Positions 8,134 through 15,414 of a DNA stretch of 19,708 bases are shown here, in pieces. The translations under genes were made by a program, and so were the position numbers. Numbering within the stretch: position 1 is the stretch's first letter; each line of letters starts with the position of its first letter. The stretch spans positions 1 through 19,708 of the forward strand of contig DATKMK010000042.1 of NCBI GenBank assembly GCA_035541895.1. The letters are read 5' to 3'. Source of the stretch: DATKMK01 sp035541895. GTDB taxonomy: Bacteria; Desulfobacterota; Binatia; HRBIN30; JACQVA1. The notes under the pieces were generated by a model, which saw only the letters and a program-made list of their open reading frames with translations, was not told where the DNA came from and did not search any database.

Positions 8134-8163
8134 TTGACAGCCGCGAAGCGGCGGACGGAGAAT
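8134..8163 (+). promoter_or_regulatory. Candidate promoter of DUF1329 copy B
   Basis: TTGACA at 8134-8139 is followed after 18 bp by GAGAAT at 8158-8163, 31 bp before the start codon. The ten bases TTGCTTGACA match those upstream of the DUF1302 operon. The spacer contains a GC-rich inverted repeat (CCGC-GAA-GCGG), which could be an operator half or chance. It lies just after the upstream terminator, as expected for a separate transcription unit. Confidence 0.4.
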
Positions 8164-8193
8164 GCCGGCCACAAATCATAAGGAGGACTGCCT

Positions 8194-9495
8194 ATGATCA
8201 GGCGAAGTCTCTGGGGAGTGATTGCGGCAATGGCAACACTGTGCGTCTTCGTGCGTGCCCCACGCGTCGCTGTCGCCGAAGACGAGGGCAAGTCTTGGAT
8301 CCTCGACAGCAACAACTGGCAGGAAGGTAAAGACCTGCTGCCCGACGTGATCCTCAAACGGATCAAGGAAGGGCAGTACTGGTACAAGGTCGTCCCGGTC
8401 GATCCCGACAAGTTCAAGCAGAACTACTCGAAAGCCTTCTGGTCCGCGAGCGAAGCGAACGACGGCAAGTACGACGTCGACGCCGCAACTTGCGGACTGA
8501 AGGACGTGAAGACGGGCAAGATGCCGGACTTCTACTTCGGCTATCCGTTCCCCAAGATTGACAAGTCCGACCCCAACGCCGCCTGCAAGATGGCGTGGAA
8601 CTTTTCCGCCTCGAATTCGATGGGCAACGGCCAAGGGGCCACTTTCACCCTCAACGGCATCGACGGCAGCGGTGAGTTCAAGCGCATCAAACTCTGGCTG
8701 CACGTCAACGCCTTCCTCGGTCGCTCCGCCGGACCGATCCCGAATCCCGAGAACCTCCGCGACACCACCATGTCGAACGTGCTCGAACCCCAGGACGTCG
8801 ACGGCGTGGGTGGGTTGACCAAGCGCGTCAACGATTGGACCTCGCAGGACCAGTCCTGGTACTACGTCCCGTCGACGCGCCGAGTGCGCCGCGTCAACGC
8901 CGCGACGCGATCCGATCCAGTGGCCGGCCTCGATATCTTCGGCGACGACTTGTACTGCTACGCCGGCAAGGTCGAATACTACAAGTGGAAGCTGGTCGGC
9001 GAAGGCAATGTCCTCGCGCCGGTGCTGAGCCCCTATCCGCTCGCGCAGAAGAAGGTGTCCGAGACTCGCTCGGAGGTGCAGATCCCGTACTTCAAGGGCG
9101 GCTACGAGACGCCGGGCAGCAAAGGGGTACCGTGGCTGATCGTGGAGAACCTCTCGATGGTTCCGCGCCCGGTGTGGATCCTCGAGGGCGAGTCGGATGA
9201 CCCCTACTACAACTTCGGCAAGGTCATCATGTACATGGATAAGGACATGTACCGCATCTACTGGAAGCTCGTGCACAACCGCGCCGGCGAGTACTTCTAC
9301 AATGCGATGTGCGCGTACCACTGGTCGCAGAACGAGGACGGTAGCTTCAAGACGGTCACCCAAAACATGGTGGTGGGCGTGAACGACAAGACCAACCGCG
9401 CCTGCCTCGCCGGCCGTTACAGCTCGCAATTCATCGAGTCGAAGTTCGACGACGATCACTTCACGTTGCACCACCTCACGCACTTGTCCGACTAA
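8194..9495 (+). CDS. DUF1329 family exported protein, copy B
   Basis: This 433-residue paralogue of the upstream gene starts at ATG 8194 with a strong ribosome binding site (AAGGAGG at 8180-8186). Its signal peptide ends AVA before EDEGKSW and differs from that of copy A. All the landmarks of copy A are kept, including the GYPFP motif and the NLSMVPRPVWILEG segment. Changes cluster in the segment after KLWLH, before DQSWYY and around the Cys residue near GDDLYCY, suggesting modest specialisation (inference). Synonymous differences between the two genes are many while protein identity is about 91%, so both appear to be under purifying selection. It has its own promoter-like box and a terminator at 9504-9543, making it a single-gene unit. 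The role is presumably the same as copy A, in the periplasm or at the outer membrane. Confidence 0.88.
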   Translation: MIRRSLWGVIAAMATLCVFVRAPRVAVAEDEGKSWILDSNNWQEGKDLLPDVILKRIKEGQYWYKVVPVDPDKFKQNYSKAFWSASEANDGKYDVDAATCGLKDVKTGKMPDFYFGYPFPKIDKSDPNAACKMAWNFSASNSMGNGQGATFTLNGIDGSGEFKRIKLWLHVNAFLGRSAGPIPNPENLRDTTMSNVLEPQDVDGVGGLTKRVNDWTSQDQSWYYVPSTRRVRRVNAATRSDPVAGLDIFGDDLYCYAGKVEYYKWKLVGEGNVLAPVLSPYPLAQKKVSETRSEVQIPYFKGGYETPGSKGVPWLIVENLSMVPRPVWILEGESDDPYYNFGKVIMYMDKDMYRIYWKLVHNRAGEYFYNAMCAYHWSQNEDGSFKTVTQNMVVGVNDKTNRACLAGRYSSQFIESKFDDDHFTLHHLTHLSD

Positions 9496-9503
9496 CCGAT
9501 CGA

Positions 9504-9543
9504 TGCCGAGCGAACGGGCCGAACCGTTCGCTCGGCAATTTTC
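9504..9543 (+). terminator. Intrinsic terminator after DUF1329 copy B
   Basis: A 14-bp perfect inverted repeat (TGCCGAGCGAACGG at 9504-9517 with its complement at 9524-9537) and a 6-nt loop are followed by a short AATTTT run. It starts nine bases after the stop codon. Confidence 0.78.
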
Positions 9544-9633
9544 CCTGGGTTTTGTCCGCCTCGCTGGACGAGGTGTATCTGACTCGGTAGGGTGTCGGCT
9601 TCCGTCAACCTGGCGACAGGTCGGAAGCGAACG

Positions 9634-11727
9634 ATGCGGATGTGCGTGGTGCTGCCCTTGGGAGATTCGGTCCGGCCGGTGGTCCGCGCGTTTTGCGCCG
9701 TGCACGTGATGCTTCTGCTGGCGGCGATCGCGATCACGGAGAGCGTGAGCCCGCGTGCTGCGCACGCTCAGACCAGCGGCGATGCGAATTGCGACGGCCA
9801 CGTCGACGCTCAAGACATCCCCGCGTTGATCGACGCCTTGTTCAATCCATCCGATTGCCCCAGCGCCGACGGCAACCAGGATGGCATCGTCAGCGCCGCG
9901 GACCTACCAGCGCTCATTCTGGCCGCCTACCCGGCACCTCCGCCCTCGAGCGGGCCGATCGTGAGTTTCTTCGGGCTGGCCGGGGCGGCGGGGAACATTC
10001 TCGCACCCGACGGCATCGGCGACGATGGATGGGCGCTGTTTGTTCGCCCCGCCGGGGTCGGCTTCAAATTGGTGATCGAAGGTACGATCGGCACCGGCGG
10101 CAAGGCCCTTGGGCGTACCGTCAGCGTGCAAACCGGCCGCCCCGACTTGCAAATCGAATCGCAACAAGTGTTGGGCGACGGCAGCTTCGCGCAGTGTCCC
10201 GCGTTCGTTCCCGCGATCGACCCACCCGACTTCGGCCCCGGTGCTCCGATCGATGCCGCCCTGCAAGCCTTTGCGTGCGGCTTCGACGTCATCACCACGC
10301 GCGCGGCCGCGTGTACGCTTGACTCGTTCGGCAACGCCAACTGGGCGGCAACCGCATCGCAGATGCAGTTCTGCTTGCAGATCGGATCGCGCCGGCAGTT
10401 CCCGACGGGTCAAACTCGACTGTCCGTCCGTTTGCGCGACGTCGACGGCAATCTTGGCCCGCTGCAGAGCATCGTCGTGCAGATCGGCACCGCTGCGCCG
10501 GCCACCCGCACTCCGACACCGACCCGTAGCGTCACGGCAACCGCCAGCATTACGCCTTCGGCGACCACGATCCTGACCGCCACCCCCACCGTCAGTGCGA
10601 CCGCCACCCCAACGATAACGCGCAGCGTTACAGCAACGCTCACCACGCGCATCGCAACGCCGAACCCCACGGTCACGATCCTCGCGGCAACGGCCAGCCC
10701 GACCGCCTCAGCGAGCACGCGCCCGACAACGACGCGCACCGCTACGGCAACCGCATCTCTGGCGTTAACCGCAACGCCGTTGGTCACCTCGACGGCACCG
10801 AAGGTGACGCCGTCTCCGACCGCCTCTCGCACGGTCACCCCGTCACCGACGCGAACGGCCACGGCCTCTGCTACTCGCAGCGCCAGCCCGCCGAATCAAA
10901 CCGCCTCGCCAACCGCGACCCGCACCAACTCGGCCACGCTGACGGTCACGCGGACCGCCACCGGATCCCCGATCGCGACCGGAACACCGACCCGATCGCC
11001 GACACGCACGACCACACAAAGCGCGACCGCTTCGCCGACGGCGACGAGAACATTCACCCGCACCCCCACCCGGACGCCGACGCCGACCGCGACGGGTGCG
11101 GCGGGAAGCGGTCCGCTTATCACCTATTTCGGGGTCGCCAACGCCAACGACACGATCGCCACCCCGATCGCTACGACGACGGCGGGAATTCCGATCTACA
11201 AATTCGCTTCCGGCTTTGGTTTCACTCTCGTCGTGGAAGGCCGCGTTGGAAGCAGTGGCCGCCCGATCAACGGCTCGACCTACAATACCGATCCGCAAGA
11301 CCCCACGCAGCGACCCGGTCTTCAAGTTGAAGTGAGTCTGGCGCTGGGCAACGGGAGCGCGACCGTATGCGACAACCAACTGCCCAACCCCGGCGGTGTT
11401 CCGGCCGTCAGTCCGGCGAACTTCAGCGTGACGCAAACCATCTCCGACGCGCTCAACGATCTGGGATGTCGGTTCGTCGACGGCACCGGAAAGCCCGGGT
11501 CACGTGGACAGAACGACGCCTGCACGCAGTTTCCAGACGGTACGTTTGCGTTCGTGTGCGGCAACAGCACAAACCCGAACTGCACTCGGGGCGCATCGAC
11601 GCTGCAGTTCTGCGGCCCGATCAATCGGCCGTTGACGTTCACGGCCGGAGACACCGTGGTCACGGTTCGGCTGCTCGACACCAGCGGCAATCCGGGGCCG
11701 CAGGCGCAGTTGATCATCCGACGGTGA
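9634..11727 (+). CDS. Secreted dockerin-like protein with Thr/Pro/Ala linker and duplicated unknown domain
   Basis: This 697-residue protein starts at ATG 9634 behind GGAAG; an upstream GTG at 9592 in the same frame is less likely. It begins with a signal peptide (about residues 1-45, ending AHA). Next come two dockerin type I-like calcium loops, DANCDGHVDAQDIPALIDAL and DGNQDGIVSAADLPALI (residues 49-99). A domain of about 180 residues (107-286) is followed by a low-complexity linker of Thr, Pro, Ala, Ser and Arg (about 290-490). The C-terminal domain (493-697) is clearly homologous to the first domain: GPIVSFFGLA/GPLITYFGVA, GFKLVIEG/GFTLVVEG, LQIE/LQVE, MQFC/LQFC and TRLSVRLRDVDGNLGP/TVVTVRLLDTSGNPGP, with shared Cys positions. 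I do not recognise that domain. A surface or extracellular role is inferred; no cohesin partner is in the window. Confidence 0.8.
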   Translation: MRMCVVLPLGDSVRPVVRAFCAVHVMLLLAAIAITESVSPRAAHAQTSGDANCDGHVDAQDIPALIDALFNPSDCPSADGNQDGIVSAADLPALILAAYPAPPPSSGPIVSFFGLAGAAGNILAPDGIGDDGWALFVRPAGVGFKLVIEGTIGTGGKALGRTVSVQTGRPDLQIESQQVLGDGSFAQCPAFVPAIDPPDFGPGAPIDAALQAFACGFDVITTRAAACTLDSFGNANWAATASQMQFCLQIGSRRQFPTGQTRLSVRLRDVDGNLGPLQSIVVQIGTAAPATRTPTPTRSVTATASITPSATTILTATPTVSATATPTITRSVTATLTTRIATPNPTVTILAATASPTASASTRPTTTRTATATASLALTATPLVTSTAPKVTPSPTASRTVTPSPTRTATASATRSASPPNQTASPTATRTNSATLTVTRTATGSPIATGTPTRSPTRTTTQSATASPTATRTFTRTPTRTPTPTATGAAGSGPLITYFGVANANDTIATPIATTTAGIPIYKFASGFGFTLVVEGRVGSSGRPINGSTYNTDPQDPTQRPGLQVEVSLALGNGSATVCDNQLPNPGGVPAVSPANFSVTQTISDALNDLGCRFVDGTGKPGSRGQNDACTQFPDGTFAFVCGNSTNPNCTRGASTLQFCGPINRPLTFTAGDTVVTVRLLDTSGNPGPQAQLIIRR
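10501..11100 (+). repeat. Low-complexity Thr/Pro/Ala-coding tract
   Basis: About 600 bp are built almost entirely of ACN, CCN, GCN, TCN and CGN codons encoding an irregular T-x-T-x-TPT linker. No fixed-length unit repeats exactly, so it is a degenerate low-complexity tract and not a minisatellite. Confidence 0.8.
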
Positions 11728-11742
11728 TCGGCGGCGAAGCGT

Positions 11743-12072
11743 TCAACGTCGAATCAATGCCCGCAACCAACGCGAGACCGCCGGCTCGGCCGTGCGTGTC
11801 GCAATCCGCTCGAGTTCGCCGCTCCGCACCCAGAATCCGTGCGCGGCGGGGCATTCGTCGATGGCGATGTCGTGGCGGGTGGTCGACCGGAGGTGCTCAC
11901 CGCAGGTGGGGCAGCGCATCTGCGCGGCCTGTTTGAGCACGGCTTCGGCGTCGCTGTTCTTGGCGTGTTTGAGCTTCGCCAGCAACTCGCGGTCGCGTTG
12001 TGCGTAGAACTGATCTTCGCGTCCTTTTTCGAGTTCGTGGAGCTTGTCTCCCAGTCGGTCCTTCTCGTCCAT
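11743..12072 (-). CDS. Small TFIIB-type zinc-finger protein
   Basis: This 109-residue protein starts at ATG 12072 behind AGAGG. The N-terminal 50 residues are charged and probably helical (coiled-coil-like). The C-terminal half is a zf-TFIIB domain: MRCPTCGEHLRSTTRHDIAI with Cys54 and Cys57, then DECPAAHGFWVRSGELERI with Cys74 and His78. Family members usually have CPxC-G/H-G here; the fourth Cys position (77) is Ala, with His next to it, so zinc ligation would be C3H or impaired. The function of these small proteins is unknown. The gene lies directly downstream of rnpB on the same strand and converges on the dockerin gene with only 15 bp between stops, with no obvious terminator. Confidence 0.8.
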   Translation of the reverse strand: MDEKDRLGDKLHELEKGREDQFYAQRDRELLAKLKHAKNSDAEAVLKQAAQMRCPTCGEHLRSTTRHDIAIDECPAAHGFWVRSGELERIATRTAEPAVSRWLRALIRR

Positions 12073-12102
12073 TTGTCTTACCTCTCGTGTGCGCGTGCGA
12101 AT

Positions 12103-12477
12103 GAGGCCGGAGGGGGTCGATAAGCCGGATTCTGTTCCCGTCGGTAGTGCGACGGGCAGCGATCATTCCTCTGGGCCGGCCGTTACCGACCGGCTCGAGC
12201 AACGTACCCGAGGGTTCGCGCGGGCCACGCCGCCCTCTGTCTAGTCTTGCTCCGGGTGGGGTTTGCCGAGCGGCGACGTCACCGTCGTCGCTGGTGGGCG
12301 ATGCCCACCGTTTCACCGACTCTCCGCGACCGTGGTCGCGGAGCCGTCTCCTTTCTGTGGCACTTTCCCCCGATCGCTCGGGGCCGCCGTTAGCGGCCAC
12401 CCTGCCCTGCGGAGTCCGGACTTTCCTCCCGTTCCGATTGCGTCGGAACGAGCGATCGCTTGACCCCCTCCGGCCAC
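12103..12477 (-). ncRNA. rnpB: RNase P RNA, bacterial type A
   Basis: This is the catalytic RNA of RNase P, which removes tRNA 5' leaders. Read on the minus strand, a 14-bp P1 helix is formed by 12475-12462 and 12118-12105 (GGCCGGAGGGGGTC with its exact complement). The universally conserved core GGGAGGAAAGTCCGGACTCC is at 12430-12411. AAACCCCACCCGGAGCAAGA lies near 12265-12246, CGGGTA with the GGU that pairs with tRNA CCA is present, and ACAGAATCCGGCTTATCG lies just before the 3' P1 strand. The length of about 375 nt is normal. Ends are set from P1 and may be off by a few bases. It follows the zinc-ribbon gene by about 14 bp, so its promoter lies inside that gene or it is processed from the operon transcript. 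Confidence 0.95.
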
Positions 12478-12490
12478 CGCATGCGCTTGC

Positions 12491-13270
12491 TCATCGGCCA
12501 GCCGGCGCCGCGACTTCCGCCGGCTCGGGACGCCAGATCAAGATCCGATGGCAATTCGGACACATTCGCACCGCGCGACTCTTTTGCAACTCGTTGAAGA
12601 ACTGCGGCGGCACGCGGGTGTGACACCCCATACACGTGCCGTTGCGAATTTCCACCACCGAGGTCCCGCCGCGCCGCGCGAAGATTTGTTCGTACTTGCT
12701 GCGCAGTTCATCGCTCAACGCGCTCGCCACCTGATCGCGCGCGGCGCGTTCCACGCTCACTTCCGACTGCAGCGCGACGATCCGTTCGCGATGGGACGTC
12801 AGAACGCCGGCGCACCGTTCCTCCAGTGCTTGCAGCGACTGCTCCCGCTCCCCCAGCGTCTGGTCAAGCGTTTCGAGCGCTTGCAGCGCGGCGATCACTT
12901 CGGCCTCGAGCGCTTGGTTGGCTTCCTTCCCGACTTCGATCTCGCGTCGCAGCGCCAGCAGCTCGCGCTCGTTGCGGACGCGGTTGAGGCGCATCCGCCG
13001 ATCCTTCATCTTCGCTTCCTCGTCGTCGAGCCGCGCTTCGAGTTCGCGGCGTTGCCGATCCAACGTGGCTCGCTCGGCGCGCGCGCTCGCAACCGCCTCG
13101 CGTTCCGCGGCAAGCTGGAGATCCATGCTGGCGATCTCCTGTTCGAGCGAGAGCGCCAGTTCGCTCTTCTCCCGCAGTTGCCGATCCAGGTCCTGTAGCG
13201 TGGTCAAGCATTCCAATTCTGATGTTCCCTGTGCCTCCAACAACGTTGTCCCTTCTTTCTCCATGGTCAT
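12491..13270 (-). CDS. Coiled-coil C4-type zinc-ribbon protein (DUF164 family)
   Basis: This protein of 259 residues (257 if it starts at the second ATG, 13264) has a long heptad-rich alpha-helical region (about residues 20-195, Glu/Arg/Leu-rich, predicted antiparallel coiled coil). A C-terminal zinc ribbon follows with Cys213, Cys216, Cys237 and Cys240 (GTCMGCHTRVPP and MCPNCHRIL). This is the DUF164 / CT398-like family; members bind nucleic acids or act as adaptors in different bacteria, but the cellular role is not settled. The first ATG overlaps the last base of the upstream tRNA gene and no clear ribosome binding site precedes either ATG. The gene lies between the CAU tRNA and rnpB on the same strand, so it is surrounded by RNA genes and may be cotranscribed with them. 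Confidence 0.85.
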   Translation of the reverse strand: MTMEKEGTTLLEAQGTSELECLTTLQDLDRQLREKSELALSLEQEIASMDLQLAAEREAVASARAERATLDRQRRELEARLDDEEAKMKDRRMRLNRVRNERELLALRREIEVGKEANQALEAEVIAALQALETLDQTLGEREQSLQALEERCAGVLTSHRERIVALQSEVSVERAARDQVASALSDELRSKYEQIFARRGGTSVVEIRNGTCMGCHTRVPPQFFNELQKSRAVRMCPNCHRILIWRPEPAEVAAPAGR

Positions 13271-13344
13271 GGGCCCACCAGGATTCGAACCTGGGACCTA
13301 CCGGTTATGAGCCGGCGGCTCTGACCAGACTGAGCTATGGGCCC
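13270..13344 (-). tRNA. tRNA with CAU anticodon (Ile2 or elongator Met)
   Basis: A full cloverleaf is visible: acceptor GGGCCCA/TGGGCCC, D stem GCTC/GAGC, anticodon loop CTCATAA on a GCCGG/CCGGT stem, T arm CCAGG-TTCGAAT-CCTGG and discriminator A. The CCA end is not encoded. A CAU anticodon fits elongator Met or the lysidine-modified Ile2; the D-loop and stem pattern lean to Ile2 but this is not decisive. It is not the initiator type, since the acceptor is fully paired at position 1. The upstream sigma-like reading frame ends inside it and the downstream gene starts on its last base. Confidence 0.93.
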
Positions 13345-13663
13345 TCACGGCCTCACCATTACTGACTCGACGCGCGCGGCGCGTCGGATGGCGCAATTTC
13401 CGTAGCGCGTTTGCCTCGATCTGTCGAATGCGCGTTCCGCTGACCGCCAGGCGCCGTCCGATCGCCTCGATGCTCAACCCGGTCGGCGCGTCAATGCCGA
13501 ATCGCAAACACAGCACCTGCTGCTCCTCGGGTGCCAACGTCGACAGGATCCGGCGTGCGTGTTCAATCAGGGCTCGTTCGCGAGAGGATGACAGTCCGGG
13601 CACCGCAGCTCGCCTTGATGACGGTGGTCGACCCAACGGTCGAACCTGTCCGTTCGTCCTCAC
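13298..13663 (-). CDS. Stand-alone sigma-70 region 4 protein, translationally coupled to dnaG
   Basis: GTG at 13663 overlaps the dnaG stop (GTGA) and opens a 121-residue frame. Residues about 35-95 match region 4 of primary sigma factors: [20 protein letters not shown] followed by GID, then the HTH [20 protein letters not shown] and [15 protein letters not shown]. RpoD usually has [21 protein letters not shown] here. Regions 1-3, including the -10-binding and core-binding region 2, are absent, so it is either a relic of rpoD or a small region 4-only factor. Dense region 4 conservation in an intact frame argues against complete decay. The last ~15 codons run into the tRNA gene and look unconserved; the original stop may have been lost. 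A GAGGGGG stretch within dnaG could serve as ribosome binding site. Confidence 0.6.
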   Translation of the reverse strand: [121 protein letters not shown]

Positions 13664-15411
13664 GCCTGGCCCCCTCGACTCCGCAACAACTCGTTGCCGC
13701 GCTGCAACTCCGCTCGCCACCGCTCGCCATCGCCCTGTTGTTCGGCGCGGCGCAATTCGGCGCCAACCACCTTCGCCAGCTCGCGCCGCGCGCGGCCCTC
13801 GATTTTTGCGGCGCAGTCTTCCGCGATTTTGAGCCGGTCGCTCGCGGCGATCGGCCCCGCACCGAGCAAGCCCTCGGTGATGCGCGCGCCGATGGCCGGC
13901 GGCAAGGCATCAACCACGCTCGCGGGCGTGCGATTCGTCTGCCAGGCGTGCGCGATCTGCTGCGCCGCCGCCAGCAGTTCCGGGCTGCGGAATTTTTCCA
14001 GCAGGGCGCGACGTTCGACCCACGCGGTCACGTCGCGATCCAACGCCATCGTCTCGACCAACAGCGTTTCCTCCGCTGGTGCCGCCGGGGTAACCGGGGC
14101 CGCGGGACCCGCGGGCGTCGTCACCCGGGTGGCGATTGCGGCGGGCTTGCGCAAACTCTGTTCGCTCACACTCAAGCGCTCCGCGGCTTGCCGCACGAGC
14201 AGGTCGTACTCGAACGGGTCGCGCACCAAGCTGAGTACGCGCGCCACCTCCGCCGCGGCCCGCGCCCGCGCCGGGACCGGCGCGTGTGAGCCGGGATCGA
14301 TGCGACCGAGATAGAAGTCGAACAGCGGCACCGCGCCGTCGAGCAATTGCTGGGTGGCGGCAACGCCGTGCTGGCGCGCGAACGAGTCGGGATCGAATCC
14401 GCTGGGCAGAAACGCACCGAGTGCCCACACGTGGGCTTCCGCGCACAGCGCGAAGGCTCGCTCCGCCGCCTTCTGGCCGGCGGCGTCGCCATCGAAGAAG
14501 GCAACGACATTGCGCGTGAACCGACGCACCAGCCGCAGTTGCGCGACCGTGAGTGCGGTGCCCAAGCTGGCGACGGTGTGCGCGATCCCTCGCTGCACCA
14601 ACGCCAACGCGTCGAGATAACCTTCGACGAGCACGACGCGATCGGCGTCGCGAATCGCTGCGCGCGCCTCGGCCAAGCCGTATACTCCCTCGCCCTTCCG
14701 GAACAGCACCGACTCCGGCGAATTGAGGTACTTGGGGCCTTGGCCGTCGAGCACACGGCCGCCGAAGCCGATCACGCGACCATCGCTATGGCGGATCGGG
14801 AACATCAGCCGCCCGCGAAAGCGATCGTAGAGCCGCCCGTCGTTGGCACGCGCCAGCAGACCCAGTTCGAGCGCGAGGGTCTCGGGCACACCCTTCTTCG
14901 CCAGGGCCCGCACCAGCGCGGTTCCGTCCGCGGGAGCGAACCCAAGACCGAAGCGCTCGGCAATTTCCGCGGCGACACCGCGCTCGTCGAGGTAGCGCCG
15001 TGCACGCTCGCCCTCCGGGCGCATCAATCGCCGGCGATAGAACTCGGCTGCAAAGTTGTTCACCCGCAGCAACTGCTCTCGATGCTGCGCGCCGGGCGCA
15101 TCATCGCGGCGCTCCGGCAGCGTTACCCCGGCACGCCGGGCCAAGTTCGCCACCGCCTCGGGAAACTCTAGCCGCTCCATCTTCATCACGAACGTGAAGA
15201 CGGTGCCGCCGACCCCGCAGCCGAAGCAATGGAACAACCCGCGCTCGTCATTCACGGTGAACGACGGCGTCTTTTCGTTGTGAAAGGGGCACAGCCCGAG
15301 ATAGTTCCGGCCGGCCTTCTTGAGCGAAACGTATGCGGAGATGACCTCGACGATACTCACCCGATCGCGAATGGCCTGAATGATCTCGTCCGGAATCTTA
15401 CCGGCCATCAT
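13660..15411 (-). CDS. dnaG: DNA primase
   Basis: This 583-residue DnaG makes RNA primers at the replication fork. The N-terminal CHC2 zinc finger uses Cys41, His44, Cys62 and Cys65 (CPFHNEKTPS and FHCFGCG). The catalytic core carries RLMFPIRHSDGRVIGFGGR near 201-219. The TOPRIM domain has VLVEGYLDAL with Glu263 and FFDGDAAGQKA with Asp307 and Asp309. The C-terminal part (about 430-583), after an Ala/Pro/Thr-rich hinge, should be the DnaB-binding helical domain; it is divergent, as usual. Two ATGs (15411 and 15408) follow GAGGG, and either may be used. The gene starts three bases after the cvpA stop and ends overlapping the sigma region 4 gene, so it lies within an operon. It appears intact. 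Confidence 0.96.
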   Translation of the reverse strand: MMAGKIPDEIIQAIRDRVSIVEVISAYVSLKKAGRNYLGLCPFHNEKTPSFTVNDERGLFHCFGCGVGGTVFTFVMKMERLEFPEAVANLARRAGVTLPERRDDAPGAQHREQLLRVNNFAAEFYRRRLMRPEGERARRYLDERGVAAEIAERFGLGFAPADGTALVRALAKKGVPETLALELGLLARANDGRLYDRFRGRLMFPIRHSDGRVIGFGGRVLDGQGPKYLNSPESVLFRKGEGVYGLAEARAAIRDADRVVLVEGYLDALALVQRGIAHTVASLGTALTVAQLRLVRRFTRNVVAFFDGDAAGQKAAERAFALCAEAHVWALGAFLPSGFDPDSFARQHGVAATQQLLDGAVPLFDFYLGRIDPGSHAPVPARARAAAEVARVLSLVRDPFEYDLLVRQAAERLSVSEQSLRKPAAIATRVTTPAGPAAPVTPAAPAEETLLVETMALDRDVTAWVERRALLEKFRSPELLAAAQQIAHAWQTNRTPASVVDALPPAIGARITEGLLGAGPIAASDRLKIAEDCAAKIEGRARRELAKVVGAELRRAEQQGDGERWRAELQRGNELLRSRGGQA

Positions 15412-15414
15412 CCC

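Noticed and set aside
8176..9813. Long minus-strand open frames opposite the DUF1329 genes (545 and 491 codons at 8176-9813 and 6704-8179)
   Set aside because: Their translations are Val/Arg/His-rich and resemble no family, and the opposite strand carries clear conserved proteins with ribosome binding sites. They are antisense shadows caused by high GC at third positions.
10501..11100. Repetitive tract considered as a CRISPR array or minisatellite
   Set aside because: No exact repeat unit or regular spacing exists. It is a coding Thr/Pro/Ala linker in an intact frame.
14347..15171. Plus-strand 274-codon open frame opposite dnaG
   Set aside because: It is antisense to a well-conserved primase and has no recognisable motif.
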